DNA of 64,000 bases from assembly GCA_963757945.1 (NCBI GenBank), contig CAVWTN010000002.1, forward strand, positions 1,612,001 through 1,676,000, read 5' to 3'. The notes under the pieces are model-generated. The model did not search any database and was not told where the DNA came from. It saw nothing but the letters and a program-made list of their open reading frames with translations. The translations under genes were made by a program, and so were the position numbers. The first letter of the stretch is position 1. Each line of letters starts with the position of its first letter. This document shows positions 50,069 through 58,952 of this stretch, one piece after another. The DNA is from CAVWTN01 sp963757945 (GTDB lineage Bacteria > Vulcanimicrobiota > Vulcanimicrobiia > Vulcanimicrobiales > Vulcanimicrobiaceae).

Positions 50069-51173
50069 CGAGGCGCCGCTGCGCGCCCCGGATAGCGTGC
50101 TCGTGGCCGTCACGGCGGCGCTGATCGCGATCGGCCTCGCGATGGTCTTCAGCGCGTCGAGCGTCACCGCGTACATGGACTATCACGACTCGACGTATTT
50201 TCTGAAGCGTCAGATCGTGTGGCTGCTCATCGGCGGGCTCGCCGCGTTCGCGGCGTTTCGTTGCGATTACCGGCGGCTGCGCTCGCTCGCGCCGTTCTTC
50301 TTGCTCGCGAGCATCGTCGGCTGCGCGCTCGTCTTCGTGCCGCACGTCGGGATCGTCGCGAACGGAGCGCGGCGCTGGCTCGGCGGCGGCACGCTCGGCT
50401 TTCAGCCTTCGGAATTCACGAAGCTCACGCTCGTGCTCTATCTCGCCTCGGCGCTCGCCTCGAAGGGCGTGCGCATCCGCTCGCTCACGCAGGGGCTCTT
50501 CCCGCTCTGCTTCGTGACCGGGATCCTCGTGTTGCTCGTGATCCTGGAGCCGGACGTCGGAACGGCGAGCCTGCTCGCGTTCACGGCGGCGGCGATGCTG
50601 TTTGCCGCGGGCGCGCGGATCGTGCATCTGATCGCGATCGGCGTGGTGATGTTTCCGCCCATCGTGTGGTACGTCTGCGCGAGCACCTACCGGCGCAACC
50701 GCATCCTCGCGTTCATCGATCCGTGGAAGGATGCGCAGAACACGGGGTTCCACATCGTGCAGTCGCTGCTGGCGCTGGGCAGCGGCGGCCCGCTGGGCTT
50801 GGGTTTGGGCTTCTCGCGGCAGAAGTTCGCCTACTTGCCCGAACAATACACGGACTTCATCTTCGCGATCCTCGGCGAGGAACTCGGGCTGATCGGAACC
50901 GTGACCGTCATCGTGCTCTTCGTGTTGTTCGCGTACCGCGCGGTGAAGATCGCGCTCGGCGCGCCGGACCGCTTCGGATTCTTCCTCGCGATCGGCTGCA
51001 TGTCCACGATCGTGATCCAAGCGCTGATCAACGTGGGCGTCGTCACCTCGTCGTGGCCCGTGACGGGCGTCCCGCTGCCGTTCATTTCTTTCGGAGGGAG
51101 TTCGCTCGTGGTGAGCTTGGTCGCCGTCGCGCTGCTCGTGAACATCGGCCGCCACCCGCGCGTCGTCACGTGA
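50058..51173 (+). CDS. ftsW: Septal peptidoglycan polymerase FtsW (SEDS family)
   Basis: 371 residues, about ten membrane helices. SEDS landmarks: AMVFSASSVTAY, then YFLKRQIVWLLIG, GARRWLGGGTLGFQPSEFTK, LEPDVGTASLLAFTAAAMLF, GFHIVQSLLALGSGGPLGLG, LPEQYTDFIFAILGEELGLI, PLPFISFGGSSLV, and a catalytic Asp in the DVGT loop. Polymerises glycan strands at the septum with FtsI. Confidence 0.95.
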   Translation: MAPDEAPLRAPDSVLVAVTAALIAIGLAMVFSASSVTAYMDYHDSTYFLKRQIVWLLIGGLAAFAAFRCDYRRLRSLAPFFLLASIVGCALVFVPHVGIVANGARRWLGGGTLGFQPSEFTKLTLVLYLASALASKGVRIRSLTQGLFPLCFVTGILVLLVILEPDVGTASLLAFTAAAMLFAAGARIVHLIAIGVVMFPPIVWYVCASTYRRNRILAFIDPWKDAQNTGFHIVQSLLALGSGGPLGLGLGFSRQKFAYLPEQYTDFIFAILGEELGLIGTVTVIVLFVLFAYRAVKIALGAPDRFGFFLAIGCMSTIVIQALINVGVVTSSWPVTGVPLPFISFGGSSLVVSLVAVALLVNIGRHPRVVT

Positions 51174-52279
51174 GGCTCCTGTTGACCGGCGGCGGGACCG
51201 GCGGGCACATCTACCCGGCGCTGGCGATCGCCGAGATGTTGCGCGCCGAGCCGCGGGCGCAGCCCTTCACCGTGCAGTTCGTCGGCACGCGGGACCGGCT
51301 CGAGGCGACGCTCGTCCCCGATGCGGGCGTGCCGATCGCGTTCGTGCGCAGCCGGCCGCTCGTGCGCAGGATCTCGCCCGCGTTCTTCGGCACGCTCGTG
51401 CAGAATGCGATCGGCGTCGTGCAGGCCTGCGCGACGATCGCGCGCTTGAAGCCCGATTGCGCGATCGCGACGGGCGGCTACGTCGCATTCCCGGTCGTGA
51501 TCGCGACGCGCATGCTGCGAGCGCTCGGCATCGTGCGCGCGCGCATCGCGCTCGTCGAACCAAACGCGCGCGCCGGGCTCACGAACCGCATCCTGGCGCC
51601 GCTCGTCGACGAGATCTGGTACGGCTATGCGGGCCTGGGCGAGCAGAGCGCCAAGACGTTCGTCACCGGGACGCCCGTTCGGCCCTCGTTCCTGGACTCG
51701 GTCGGCAAAGCGGAGGCCCGGACCGCCTTGGGCCTGGATCCGGCCCGCACGACGATCTTCGTGATGGGCGGCAGCCAGGGCGCGCAGCGCCTGAATCTGG
51801 CGGTCGCGGCGATGCTCGCGGACGGCCTGCTGCCCGCGGACTGGCAGATCGTGCACGTGACGGGCCCGACCGACGTGATCCCGCGGCAGCTCGCGCCGGA
51901 ACTCGCGGGGCGCGTCGTGATGCGCCCCTACCTCGAGGACCCGCGCGCCGCCTACGCGGCCGCCGACGTGATCGTCTCGCGGGCCGGCGCCTCGACGCTC
52001 GCGGAGATCGCGGCCACCGGGACGCCCGCGCTGCTCGTGCCCTACCCCTTCGCTTCGAACGACCACCAGACGCTCAACGCGGAGGTCTTCGTGCGGGCCG
52101 GTGCCGCCCGCCTTATCCGCGACCAGGAGATCGACGGCCGCCGCCTGCTGGCGGAGCTGAAGGCGGTCCTGGAGCCGGCCACGCTCGCCGCGATGCACCG
52201 TGCGGCCCAGGCGCTGGCCCCGCGGGACCTGCGCGGCACGATCGTCTCGCGGGCGCTGGCGCTTGCGGGGCGCGGGTGA
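51170..52279 (+). CDS. murG: UDP-GlcNAc:lipid I N-acetylglucosaminyltransferase
   Basis: 369 residues from GTG 51,170 (GTGA overlap with ftsW). N-terminal GGGTGGHIYPALAIAE, DCAIATGGYVAFPVVIATRM, VEPNARAGLTNRIL, FVTGTPVRPSFL, FVMGGSQGAQRLNLAVAAML, and C-terminal VSRAGASTLAEIAATGTPAL then PFASNDHQTLNAEVF. Makes lipid II on the inner leaflet. Confidence 0.95.
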   Translation: MRLLLTGGGTGGHIYPALAIAEMLRAEPRAQPFTVQFVGTRDRLEATLVPDAGVPIAFVRSRPLVRRISPAFFGTLVQNAIGVVQACATIARLKPDCAIATGGYVAFPVVIATRMLRALGIVRARIALVEPNARAGLTNRILAPLVDEIWYGYAGLGEQSAKTFVTGTPVRPSFLDSVGKAEARTALGLDPARTTIFVMGGSQGAQRLNLAVAAMLADGLLPADWQIVHVTGPTDVIPRQLAPELAGRVVMRPYLEDPRAAYAAADVIVSRAGASTLAEIAATGTPALLVPYPFASNDHQTLNAEVFVRAGAARLIRDQEIDGRRLLAELKAVLEPATLAAMHRAAQALAPRDLRGTIVSRALALAGRG

Positions 52280-52286
52280 TCCTGCC

Positions 52287-53705
52287 ATGAGGTACGAAGA
52301 GCGCATCCCCGTGGGGCAAGCATCGACCGTGCACTTCGTCGGGATCAGCGGGATCGGCATGAGCGCGCTCGCGCGGGTCCTGCTCCAGCGGGGCGAGCGC
52401 GTCACCGGCTCGAGCGACCGGGCGACCGCGCTGACGGACCGTCTGCGCGCCGAGGGCGCCAAAGTCACGATCGGCCACTCGGCCGCGAACCTGGGCGACG
52501 CCACGCGGGTCATCGTCAGCAGCGCGATCTCCGAGGAGAACCCGGAGCTGATGGCCGCGCGCGCGGCGGGCCTGGACGTGCTGCGCCGCGGGACGCTGCT
52601 CGCCGAGCTGATGGCGCCCAAGCGCGGGATCGCGATCGCCGGAACGCACGGCAAGACGACGACGACGGCAATGACCGCCTGCGTCTTGGAGGCGGGCGGG
52701 ATCGACCCGACGGTCGTCGTGGGCGGCGAGCGCGTCGACACCGGGACGAACGCGCGCGTCGGCGCCAGCGACTGGTTCCTCTCCGAAAGCGACGAATCGG
52801 ATCGCTCGTTCTTGGAATTGCGGCCCCAGATCGCGGTCCTCACGAACGTCGAGAACGACCACATCGATTCCGACGCGGAACTGCCCTCGCTGCTGGCGGC
52901 ATTCGCCGCGTTCCTGGATCGCGTACCCGCGGAGGGGCTCGTCCTCATCGGCAACGACGACCGGCGCGCGGCCGCGATCGGCGTGCGGGAGCGCGCCGCG
53001 CGCACGCTGACCTTTGGTTTCGGGGCGGCGGACATCGTCGCGAGCGCGCGCCGCTTCGCGGATTTCGGCTCGCTCTCGCGGATCACGGCGAACGGCAGCG
53101 TGCTCGGCGAGCTGCGCCTGCGCGTCCCCGGCGAGATCAACATCCTCAACGCGCTCCCGGCGATCGCGATCGGCCTCGAACTCGGGGTGCCGTTCACGAC
53201 GGCGGCCGAGGCGCTCGAGGAGTTCCACGGCGTGCGGCGGCGCTTCGAGATCCTCGCGCGCTCGCCGCGCATGACGGTCGTCGAGGATTACGCGCACCAT
53301 CCGACCGCGGTCGCCGCGACGATCGCGGCCGCGCGCGCCGATTTCCCCGGGCCGATCGTCGTGGCGTTTCAGCCGCATCGCTTCACGCGCACGCGCTACC
53401 TGGCCGATGAATTCGCGCGCGCGCTGCGCGGCGCCGATCGCGTCGTGCTGACGGAGGTGTACGCCGCCTCCGAACGGCCGTTGCCGGGCGTCTCCGCGCG
53501 TTCGATCGGCGAGCCGCTGCGCGCGCTCGGCGGCGACGTGCACTACGTGGCGCGGCCGGAGGAGCTGCCCGAATGCCTGCTCGCGACCGCGCCGCCGGGC
53601 GCGCTCGTGCTGATGCTCGGCGCGGGTTCGATCACGACGGCCGCCGCGCGCTTGGGACGAGAAGTGCGGGCCTCGGCGGCCGCGGCGGGAGCGCTGGCGG
53701 GATGA
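52287..53705 (+). CDS. murC: UDP-N-acetylmuramate:L-alanine ligase
   Basis: 472 residues from ATG 52,287, 7 bp after murG. VHFVGISGIGMSALARVLLQ, SSAISEENPE, ATP loop GIAIAGTHGKTTTTAMTACV, SDESDRSFLELRP, NVENDHIDSDAELPSL, INILNALPAIAIGLELGVPF, and EDYAHHPTAVAATI. First of the Mur ligases in pathway order although late in the operon. Confidence 0.95.
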   Translation: MRYEERIPVGQASTVHFVGISGIGMSALARVLLQRGERVTGSSDRATALTDRLRAEGAKVTIGHSAANLGDATRVIVSSAISEENPELMAARAAGLDVLRRGTLLAELMAPKRGIAIAGTHGKTTTTAMTACVLEAGGIDPTVVVGGERVDTGTNARVGASDWFLSESDESDRSFLELRPQIAVLTNVENDHIDSDAELPSLLAAFAAFLDRVPAEGLVLIGNDDRRAAAIGVRERAARTLTFGFGAADIVASARRFADFGSLSRITANGSVLGELRLRVPGEINILNALPAIAIGLELGVPFTTAAEALEEFHGVRRRFEILARSPRMTVVEDYAHHPTAVAATIAAARADFPGPIVVAFQPHRFTRTRYLADEFARALRGADRVVLTEVYAASERPLPGVSARSIGEPLRALGGDVHYVARPEELPECLLATAPPGALVLMLGAGSITTAAARLGREVRASAAAAGALAG

Positions 53706-54658
53706 ACGCGCTCGAGCCCAGCGAACTGCGCTCCGTCCTCGGCGCGCCGGAGCGGGCGCGCTTGAGCGAGATCTTCGGCGAGCGCGTGCGCTTCGACGAA
53801 CCGCTCGCGCCGTACACGTCCTGGAAGCTCGGAGGCCCGGCCGATGCCTTCGCGCTGGTCGAACGTGCGAGCGAACTCGAGGCGCTGCTGGAACTCGTCC
53901 GCAAACGGCGCCTGCCCTGGTTCGTCCTTGGGAGCGGCTCGAATCTGCTCGTCGGCGACGGCGGGATCCGCGGCGTCACGCTGCGCCTGTGCGGCGAATA
54001 CGCGGCGCTCCAGTTCCGCGAGGGCGACGGCGAGGCGGCCGAGGTCGTGGTCGAGGCGGGCGCCTCGGCGAGCATGTCGCTGCTGACGGCGCAGGCCGCT
54101 TCGCGCGGCGCGGTCGGGATCGCGTCGCTGGCCGGGATCCCCGGCAGCGTCGGCGGCGCGCTGCGCATGAACGCGGGGACCGATCGCGAGATCGGCGAGT
54201 TCGTGCGCGACGTCTGGGTGCAGACTCCGGCGAAGCCCGCGGCCCATCGCGTGACGATGCAATATTTCTACCGGCACACGACGCTCGCGCGCGACGCGGT
54301 CGTCGCGCGCGTCACGCTCGGCTTCGAACGCGGCGATCCGGCGGCGGTGCGCGCCGACATGCAGCAGCGCCTCGTGCGCCGCAAGAACCGTCAACCGCTG
54401 CAATACCCGAACGCCGGCTCGTGCTTTCGCAATCCGCCGGGGCACCGGGCCGGGCAATTGATCGAAGCCGTGGGCGCGAAGGGCTGGCGCATCGGTGGGG
54501 CGGAAGTCTCGGAATTGCACGCCAACTTCATCGTGAATCGGGACGGCGCAACGGCTGCCGACGTTGCTTCGCTGCTGGCAAAGGTACGGCGTGCGGTTGC
54601 GGATCAACACGGAATCGAGCTCGAGCTCGAGGTGCACTTTGTCGGAGTATTCACGTGA
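53702..54658 (+). CDS. murB: UDP-N-acetylenolpyruvoylglucosamine reductase (type with FAD)
   Basis: 318 residues from ATG 53,702 (ATGA overlap). FAD-binding: PYTSWKLGGPADAFALVERA, VLGSGSNLLVGDGGIRGVTL, GIPGSVGGALRMNAGTDREI. Catalytic Ser in YPNAGSCFRNPPGHRAGQLI, Glu near the end in GGAEVSELHANFIVNRDGAT. Reduces UDP-GlcNAc-enolpyruvate to UDP-MurNAc. Lacks the long C-terminal extension of E. coli type I, so it is type II. Confidence 0.94.
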   Translation: MNALEPSELRSVLGAPERARLSEIFGERVRFDEPLAPYTSWKLGGPADAFALVERASELEALLELVRKRRLPWFVLGSGSNLLVGDGGIRGVTLRLCGEYAALQFREGDGEAAEVVVEAGASASMSLLTAQAASRGAVGIASLAGIPGSVGGALRMNAGTDREIGEFVRDVWVQTPAKPAAHRVTMQYFYRHTTLARDAVVARVTLGFERGDPAAVRADMQQRLVRRKNRQPLQYPNAGSCFRNPPGHRAGQLIEAVGAKGWRIGGAEVSELHANFIVNRDGATAADVASLLAKVRRAVADQHGIELELEVHFVGVFT

Positions 54659-55593
54659 GTGAGAAAGCGCGCGTCGCCGTCGTGATGGGCGGGCCGAGTT
54701 CCGAACGCGAGGTTTCGATCGCCAGCGGCCAAGGCGTCATGCAAGCGCTGCTCGCGCTTGGTTACGAAGCGCGCTCGATCGATTTCGACGAGCGCTTCAT
54801 CGACGCGCTGCGCGCGTTCGTGCCGGACGTCGTCTTCAACGCGCTGCATGGTCCCGGCGGCGAAGACGGGCGCATTCAAGGGATCCTCGATTGGCTCGGC
54901 ATTCCGTACACCGGGAGCGATCTGCGCTCGTGCGCGCTCGCGATGGACAAGCATCTGACGAAGAAGTTGATCTCCGCCGAAGGCTTGCCGACCGCGGCGT
55001 GGGACGTCTTCGACTTGAGCGGCGGCACGTTGCCGCTGTTGCCCGGCTCGCTGAATCTTCCGCTCGTGGTGAAACCGCGCGATGAAGGTTCGAGTGCCGG
55101 CGTCACGATCGTGCGCACGCACGAAGAATGGTCGAACGCGATGATCGCGAGCGCCGCGCGCACGACGAACGTGATGGCCGAGGAATTCGTCGCCGGTCGC
55201 GAGTTTTCGTGCGGCGTTTTCTTCGAGCAACCGCTGCCGATCGTCGAGATCGAAGCGAACGCAGAATTCTACACCTACGATGCGAAGTATAAACCCGGCG
55301 GAAGCCGGCACACGGTCCCCGCGCGGCTCGATCACGATCTGACCGCGCGCTTGCAGACGCTCGCTCTTTCGGTGCACCGTCTGATCGGTTTGCGCGACTA
55401 TTCGCGAACCGACATCATCGTCACGAAAGAGGGGCGCCCGTACATTCTCGAGGTGAACGCCCTGCCGGGCCTCACTCCGGCGAGCTTGTTTCCCGAGGAG
55501 TGCGCGGCGGCTGGGATCCCGTTCGAAGCGTTGATCGACCGCCTGGTGCGCGCCGCGGTCGAGCGTGGCCAGGCGGTCGCCGCCGTTCCGTGA
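54655..55593 (+). CDS. ddl: D-alanine:D-alanine ligase
   Basis: 312 residues from GTG 54,655 (GTGA overlap). ATP-grasp: VAVVMGGPSSEREVSIASGQ, NALHGPGGEDGRIQGILDWL, YTGSDLRSCALAMDKHLTKK, VVKPRDEGSSAGVTIV, and YILEVNALPGLTPASLFPEE. Tyr in EFYTYDAKY suggests a D-Ala-D-Ala rather than D-Ala-D-Lac product. Last gene of the dcw cluster here. Confidence 0.95.
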   Translation: MSEKARVAVVMGGPSSEREVSIASGQGVMQALLALGYEARSIDFDERFIDALRAFVPDVVFNALHGPGGEDGRIQGILDWLGIPYTGSDLRSCALAMDKHLTKKLISAEGLPTAAWDVFDLSGGTLPLLPGSLNLPLVVKPRDEGSSAGVTIVRTHEEWSNAMIASAARTTNVMAEEFVAGREFSCGVFFEQPLPIVEIEANAEFYTYDAKYKPGGSRHTVPARLDHDLTARLQTLALSVHRLIGLRDYSRTDIIVTKEGRPYILEVNALPGLTPASLFPEECAAAGIPFEALIDRLVRAAVERGQAVAAVP

Positions 55594-55731
55594 TCGCTGC
55601 CGGGTTAGTGGCTCCTACGTGCCGGCAGAGGCGGGCCGGGCGCGCGACGCTTGCCTCGGTAGCACGTCACCCGCTATGACCTTAGTCGAAGTGCATGATA
55701 TTAATCGGCTATATGCGAAAGTCGCGAGGCT

Positions 55732-56922
55732 ATGTCACATACGGGAACGGTAGTCGATCGGGGCCTAGAAGGCGTCATTGTCGGCTCCACCGAGCTGAGC
55801 AATGTCGAGGGCCTCGAAGGCAGGCTGACCTATCGCGGGTACGACATCCACGATCTCGCGACGAACGCGACGTTTGAGGAGATCTGCTACCTTCTGCTCT
55901 TCGGCGCGCTCCCGAACAAGCATCAGCTTGAAGATTTGAAGGTCCGGCTCTCGGCGAACCGGATGCTGCCGAAGCCGCTGCTCGAAACGATGGCGCACAT
56001 CCCGAAATCGGCGTGGCCGATGGACGTGCTGCGCACGATGATTTCGGCGTTGGCCTTGTACACGCCGCACTCCGAGGAGGGCGCCCACCCTTCGAACCCG
56101 CGCACGGCGATCCACCTCGTTGCGAAGACTCCGACAATCGTCGCAGCGTGGGACCGCATGCGCAACGATCTCCCGCCGATCGAACCGCTCCCGAACCTCT
56201 CGACGGCCGCCAACTTCCTTTACATGCGCAGCGGCAAGCTCCCGATCAAGGAAGCCGAGGACGCGCTCGACACCTACCTCGTGCTGCTGGCGGACCATTC
56301 GTACAACGCTTCGACGTTCGCGGCGCGCGTGTGCGCCTCGACGCACGCCGACATCTTCGCCGCGGCGACCTCCGCGGTCGCCACGCTCGAAGGCGACTTG
56401 CACGGTGGGGCGCCCGGCAAGGTGATGTCGATGCTGCTCGAGATCGGCAAGCCGGAACGCGCCGAATCGTACGTGCGCGAATTGCTCGCGCGCGGCCAGC
56501 GCATCATGGGCATGGGCCATCGCGAATATAAGGTTCGCGACCCGCGCGCGCAGCATCTCGAAGAGATGGCCAAGGCGCTCGGCGAGGCCTCCGATCCGAA
56601 ATGGTACAACATCGCGCGCGCGCTCGAGGACGCCTCGAACAAGGTCCTGCAAGAGGAAAAGCCCGACAAGCGCATTTACGCGAACGTCGAGTTCTACACC
56701 GCGCCGACGCTCTACAGCCTCGGCATTCCGGCGGATGAGTTCACCTGTATGTTCGCCTGCGGCCGCATGGCCGGTTGGACGGCGCACATCCTCGAGCAAC
56801 TCGCCGACAACCGCTTGATTCGCCCGCAGGCACGCTACGATGGCCCGCCGGTGATGCCGTACGTCCCGATCGGACAGCGCGGGCGTTCGGCGCCGAACAA
56901 GAACGGCAGCTCGAACGCGTGA
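55732..56922 (+). CDS. gltA: Citrate synthase
   Basis: 396 residues; GAGG lies 4 nt before the ATG. TCA cycle entry enzyme. Catalytic His in GDLHGGAPGKV (His224) and GMGHREYKVRD (His263). The usual catalytic Asp of the N-V-D-F motif is Glu here (NVEFYTAP, Glu320), as in the CitA-like branch of actinobacteria. A TATATG (about 55,710) may be its -10 box, after the 138-bp gap that ends the dcw cluster. Overlaps hisB as GTGA. Confidence 0.9.
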   Translation: MSHTGTVVDRGLEGVIVGSTELSNVEGLEGRLTYRGYDIHDLATNATFEEICYLLLFGALPNKHQLEDLKVRLSANRMLPKPLLETMAHIPKSAWPMDVLRTMISALALYTPHSEEGAHPSNPRTAIHLVAKTPTIVAAWDRMRNDLPPIEPLPNLSTAANFLYMRSGKLPIKEAEDALDTYLVLLADHSYNASTFAARVCASTHADIFAAATSAVATLEGDLHGGAPGKVMSMLLEIGKPERAESYVRELLARGQRIMGMGHREYKVRDPRAQHLEEMAKALGEASDPKWYNIARALEDASNKVLQEEKPDKRIYANVEFYTAPTLYSLGIPADEFTCMFACGRMAGWTAHILEQLADNRLIRPQARYDGPPVMPYVPIGQRGRSAPNKNGSSNA

Positions 56923-57521
56923 GCGAAGGCCAATCCGCCGGCGCGCGCCGCGCGACGGTTTCGCGGACGACGAAAGAGACGCGCATCGAACTGACGCTCG
57001 ATCTCGAGGGCGGCCCCGCCGAGATCGAGACCGACGTGAAGTTCCTCGATCACATGCTCGAAGCGTTCGCGAAGCATTCGGGCGTCGGCCTGAAACTGCG
57101 CGCGAGCGGCGACGGCCTGGATAACCACCATCTCGTCGAAGACGTCGGGATCGCGCTCGGCCAAGCGATCCACGCGGCGCTCGGCGACAAGAACGGGATC
57201 GTCCGCTTCGGCTCGCTCGCCGTTCCGCTCGACGACGCGCTCGTGCTCGGCAGCGTCGATCTCTCGGGCCGCGCCTACTTGAATTTCGCGGTGAAGTTCG
57301 GCGTCGAGGATCTCGCCGATCTCAAGACGGAGCTCGTGCCGCATTTCTTCCACTCGCTCGCCGAGCACGGCCGCTTCAACCTGCATCTCGTGCAGCTGGC
57401 AGGCGCGAACTCGCACCATCTGTGCGAAGCCGCGTTCAAGGCGTTCGCGCGCTCGTTCGCGCAGGCGAAAACCCGCACCGGCGACGCCGGCGTCCCCTCA
57501 ACCAAAGGCGTCCTCGCCTAA
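56919..57521 (+). CDS. hisB: Imidazoleglycerol-phosphate dehydratase
   Basis: 200 residues from GTG 56,919, overlapping the citrate synthase stop by 4 bp. Motifs of the IGPD family, which binds Mn by His and Glu residues: KFLDHMLEAFAKHSGVGL, DNHHLVEDVGIALGQAIHAA, PHFFHSLAEHGRFNLHL and NSHHLCEAAFKAFARSFAQA. Sixth step of histidine synthesis (only the dehydratase, no phosphatase domain). Separated from hisH and hisA by an opposite-strand gene. Confidence 0.95.
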   Translation: MSEGQSAGARRATVSRTTKETRIELTLDLEGGPAEIETDVKFLDHMLEAFAKHSGVGLKLRASGDGLDNHHLVEDVGIALGQAIHAALGDKNGIVRFGSLAVPLDDALVLGSVDLSGRAYLNFAVKFGVEDLADLKTELVPHFFHSLAEHGRFNLHLVQLAGANSHHLCEAAFKAFARSFAQAKTRTGDAGVPSTKGVLA

Positions 57522-57543
57522 ACTCCCCCTTCGAAAGGCTCAT

Positions 57544-57624
57544 CCTTCGACGGGCACAGGCTGACAACGGCGCCCCGTCAGGCCGAGCTTGTCGAAGGGC
57601 GCGTCAGACGGTGCCTGTCGAAGG
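57544..57624. repeat. Cluster of three dispersed-repeat copies, two in inverse orientation
   Basis: One plus-strand copy CCTTCGACGGGCACAGGCTG then AC (57,544-57,565) faces two minus-strand copies (57,577-57,599 and 57,602-57,624, ending in TTGTCGAAGGG and CTGTCGAAGGG). The first two can pair into a long hairpin between the convergent hisB and PQQ-type genes. The third reaches into the last codons of the PQQ-type gene. Confidence 0.7.
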
Positions 57625-58866
57625 GCGGATTCGGTAGATCTTGCCGGCGGAGTCGTCGGCGACGAAGAGGCTGCCGTTCGGGCCGACCGCGATGCCGGTC
57701 GGCGTTCCGATGCGGTTGCCGCTCGCATCCTGGAAGCCGCTGAAAAACTCGCTCCATTGCGCGGTCGGGTCGTTCCAGTTGACGGCTCGCAGGGGCGTAT
57801 CGCCGGCCAGGGGGACGAACGCGACGTGCGGCCCGACGATGCGGACGCCCGAGGCGTTCGTGTGCCACGAGCCGTGCGCCGAGACGAACGCTCCGCCGCG
57901 GTAGCCGGTTGGGAAGGCATAGGCGCCGGGCGTGCTCGCCGGATAGAACGCCGCACCGATCAGCGTCGAGTAGGCCGGAAACACGACGGCGGGCGCGATC
58001 GTCTTCGAGCAGTCGGCGCCGGCGGTGTAGGCATGCTGGTCCTCCTCGCAATCGGGCCAGCCGTAATCCGCGATCGCCGCGTGCCGCGTGACCGAGTCGA
58101 AGATCTCGTAAGGGTGGCCCTGCGGCAAGCTATCCTGGCCCGCGACCCCGGCCCAGAGCGTGCCGGTCCCCGGATCGATCGCGAGCGCGATCGCGTTGCG
58201 GATGCGCTGCGCGATCGGCGTCAGATTCTCGCCGCTCGGGCCCATGCTGAAGATGCGCGCGCGCGTCGGATCCGTTTCGACGCATGCGTTGCACGACGAG
58301 CCGACGCTCGCGTAGAGCGTTCCGCCGCCGAAGGCGACCGAGGTCGTCGAATGGCCGCCCGCGCCGCGGGTGCGAAACGAGGCGATCTTCACCGGCGCCG
58401 CTTTGGCGACTTGGTCGCCGGTAGTGTATGCGATCTTGTAAACGCCGAACTGCGTGCCGACGTAGATCGCGCCGGGGCCCACCGCGACGCCGGCCGCCGG
58501 CGAATCCGGAAGCGTCGCAAACGTCTGCGGGGCGCCCGCTAGGCCCGGAGCGTCCGCGTTCGGCACGATCGCAAGCGTCGATCCGCCGGTGCCGACCAGC
58601 AGATCGCCGTTCGGCGTGAACGAGAGTTCGCGCGCGTTCCCGACGCTCGCGACCACGCTTGCCGTAAAGCCGTTGGGCACCGTCAGCGCCGGATCCGCGG
58701 GCGAGGGAATCACGTCGGGATTTGACGGCGAGGCCGTTGCGCCGGGCCCGCCGCCGTTACCGCCGGAGAGCGACGACGCGCCGGAGCCGGAGTTGCCGCC
58801 GCACGCAGCCAGCAGCAACAGCACCAGCGCCGCAGCGGGAAAAACGTTCATTCGAGCATCCGCCAT
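57604..58866 (-). CDS. PQQ-type glucose/sorbosone dehydrogenase-like lipoprotein
   Basis: 420 residues from ATG 58,866 (an ATG at 58,851 also gives a complete lipobox; the choice is open). Lipobox PAAALVLLLLAACGG, then a Gly/Ser/Pro linker, then a six-bladed beta-propeller: VPNGFTASVVASVGNARELS, VGPGAIYVGTQFGVYKI, RIRNAIALAIDPGTGTLWAG, and the C-terminal TGIAVGPNGSLFVADDSAGK, IYRIRPS. Similar to soluble quinoprotein sugar dehydrogenases. Calcium and PQQ ligands were not traced individually. The C-terminal end is encoded in the dispersed repeat. Confidence 0.82.
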   Translation of the reverse strand: MADARMNVFPAAALVLLLLAACGGNSGSGASSLSGGNGGGPGATASPSNPDVIPSPADPALTVPNGFTASVVASVGNARELSFTPNGDLLVGTGGSTLAIVPNADAPGLAGAPQTFATLPDSPAAGVAVGPGAIYVGTQFGVYKIAYTTGDQVAKAAPVKIASFRTRGAGGHSTTSVAFGGGTLYASVGSSCNACVETDPTRARIFSMGPSGENLTPIAQRIRNAIALAIDPGTGTLWAGVAGQDSLPQGHPYEIFDSVTRHAAIADYGWPDCEEDQHAYTAGADCSKTIAPAVVFPAYSTLIGAAFYPASTPGAYAFPTGYRGGAFVSAHGSWHTNASGVRIVGPHVAFVPLAGDTPLRAVNWNDPTAQWSEFFSGFQDASGNRIGTPTGIAVGPNGSLFVADDSAGKIYRIRPSTGTV

Positions 58867-58952
58867 TTCAACAACGGCATACCCGCTTTGAACCCGAAAT
58901 TGAACCTTTAGTGCCAAAGAGTGTGCCGTTGCACGGGCGAAGCCCCAAGGTC

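Noticed and set aside
50831..53272. 813-residue minus-strand open frame across ftsW, murG and murC
   Set aside because: Antisense to three unmistakable cell-wall genes; composition (Ala/Arg/Ser-rich) is that of a shadow frame.
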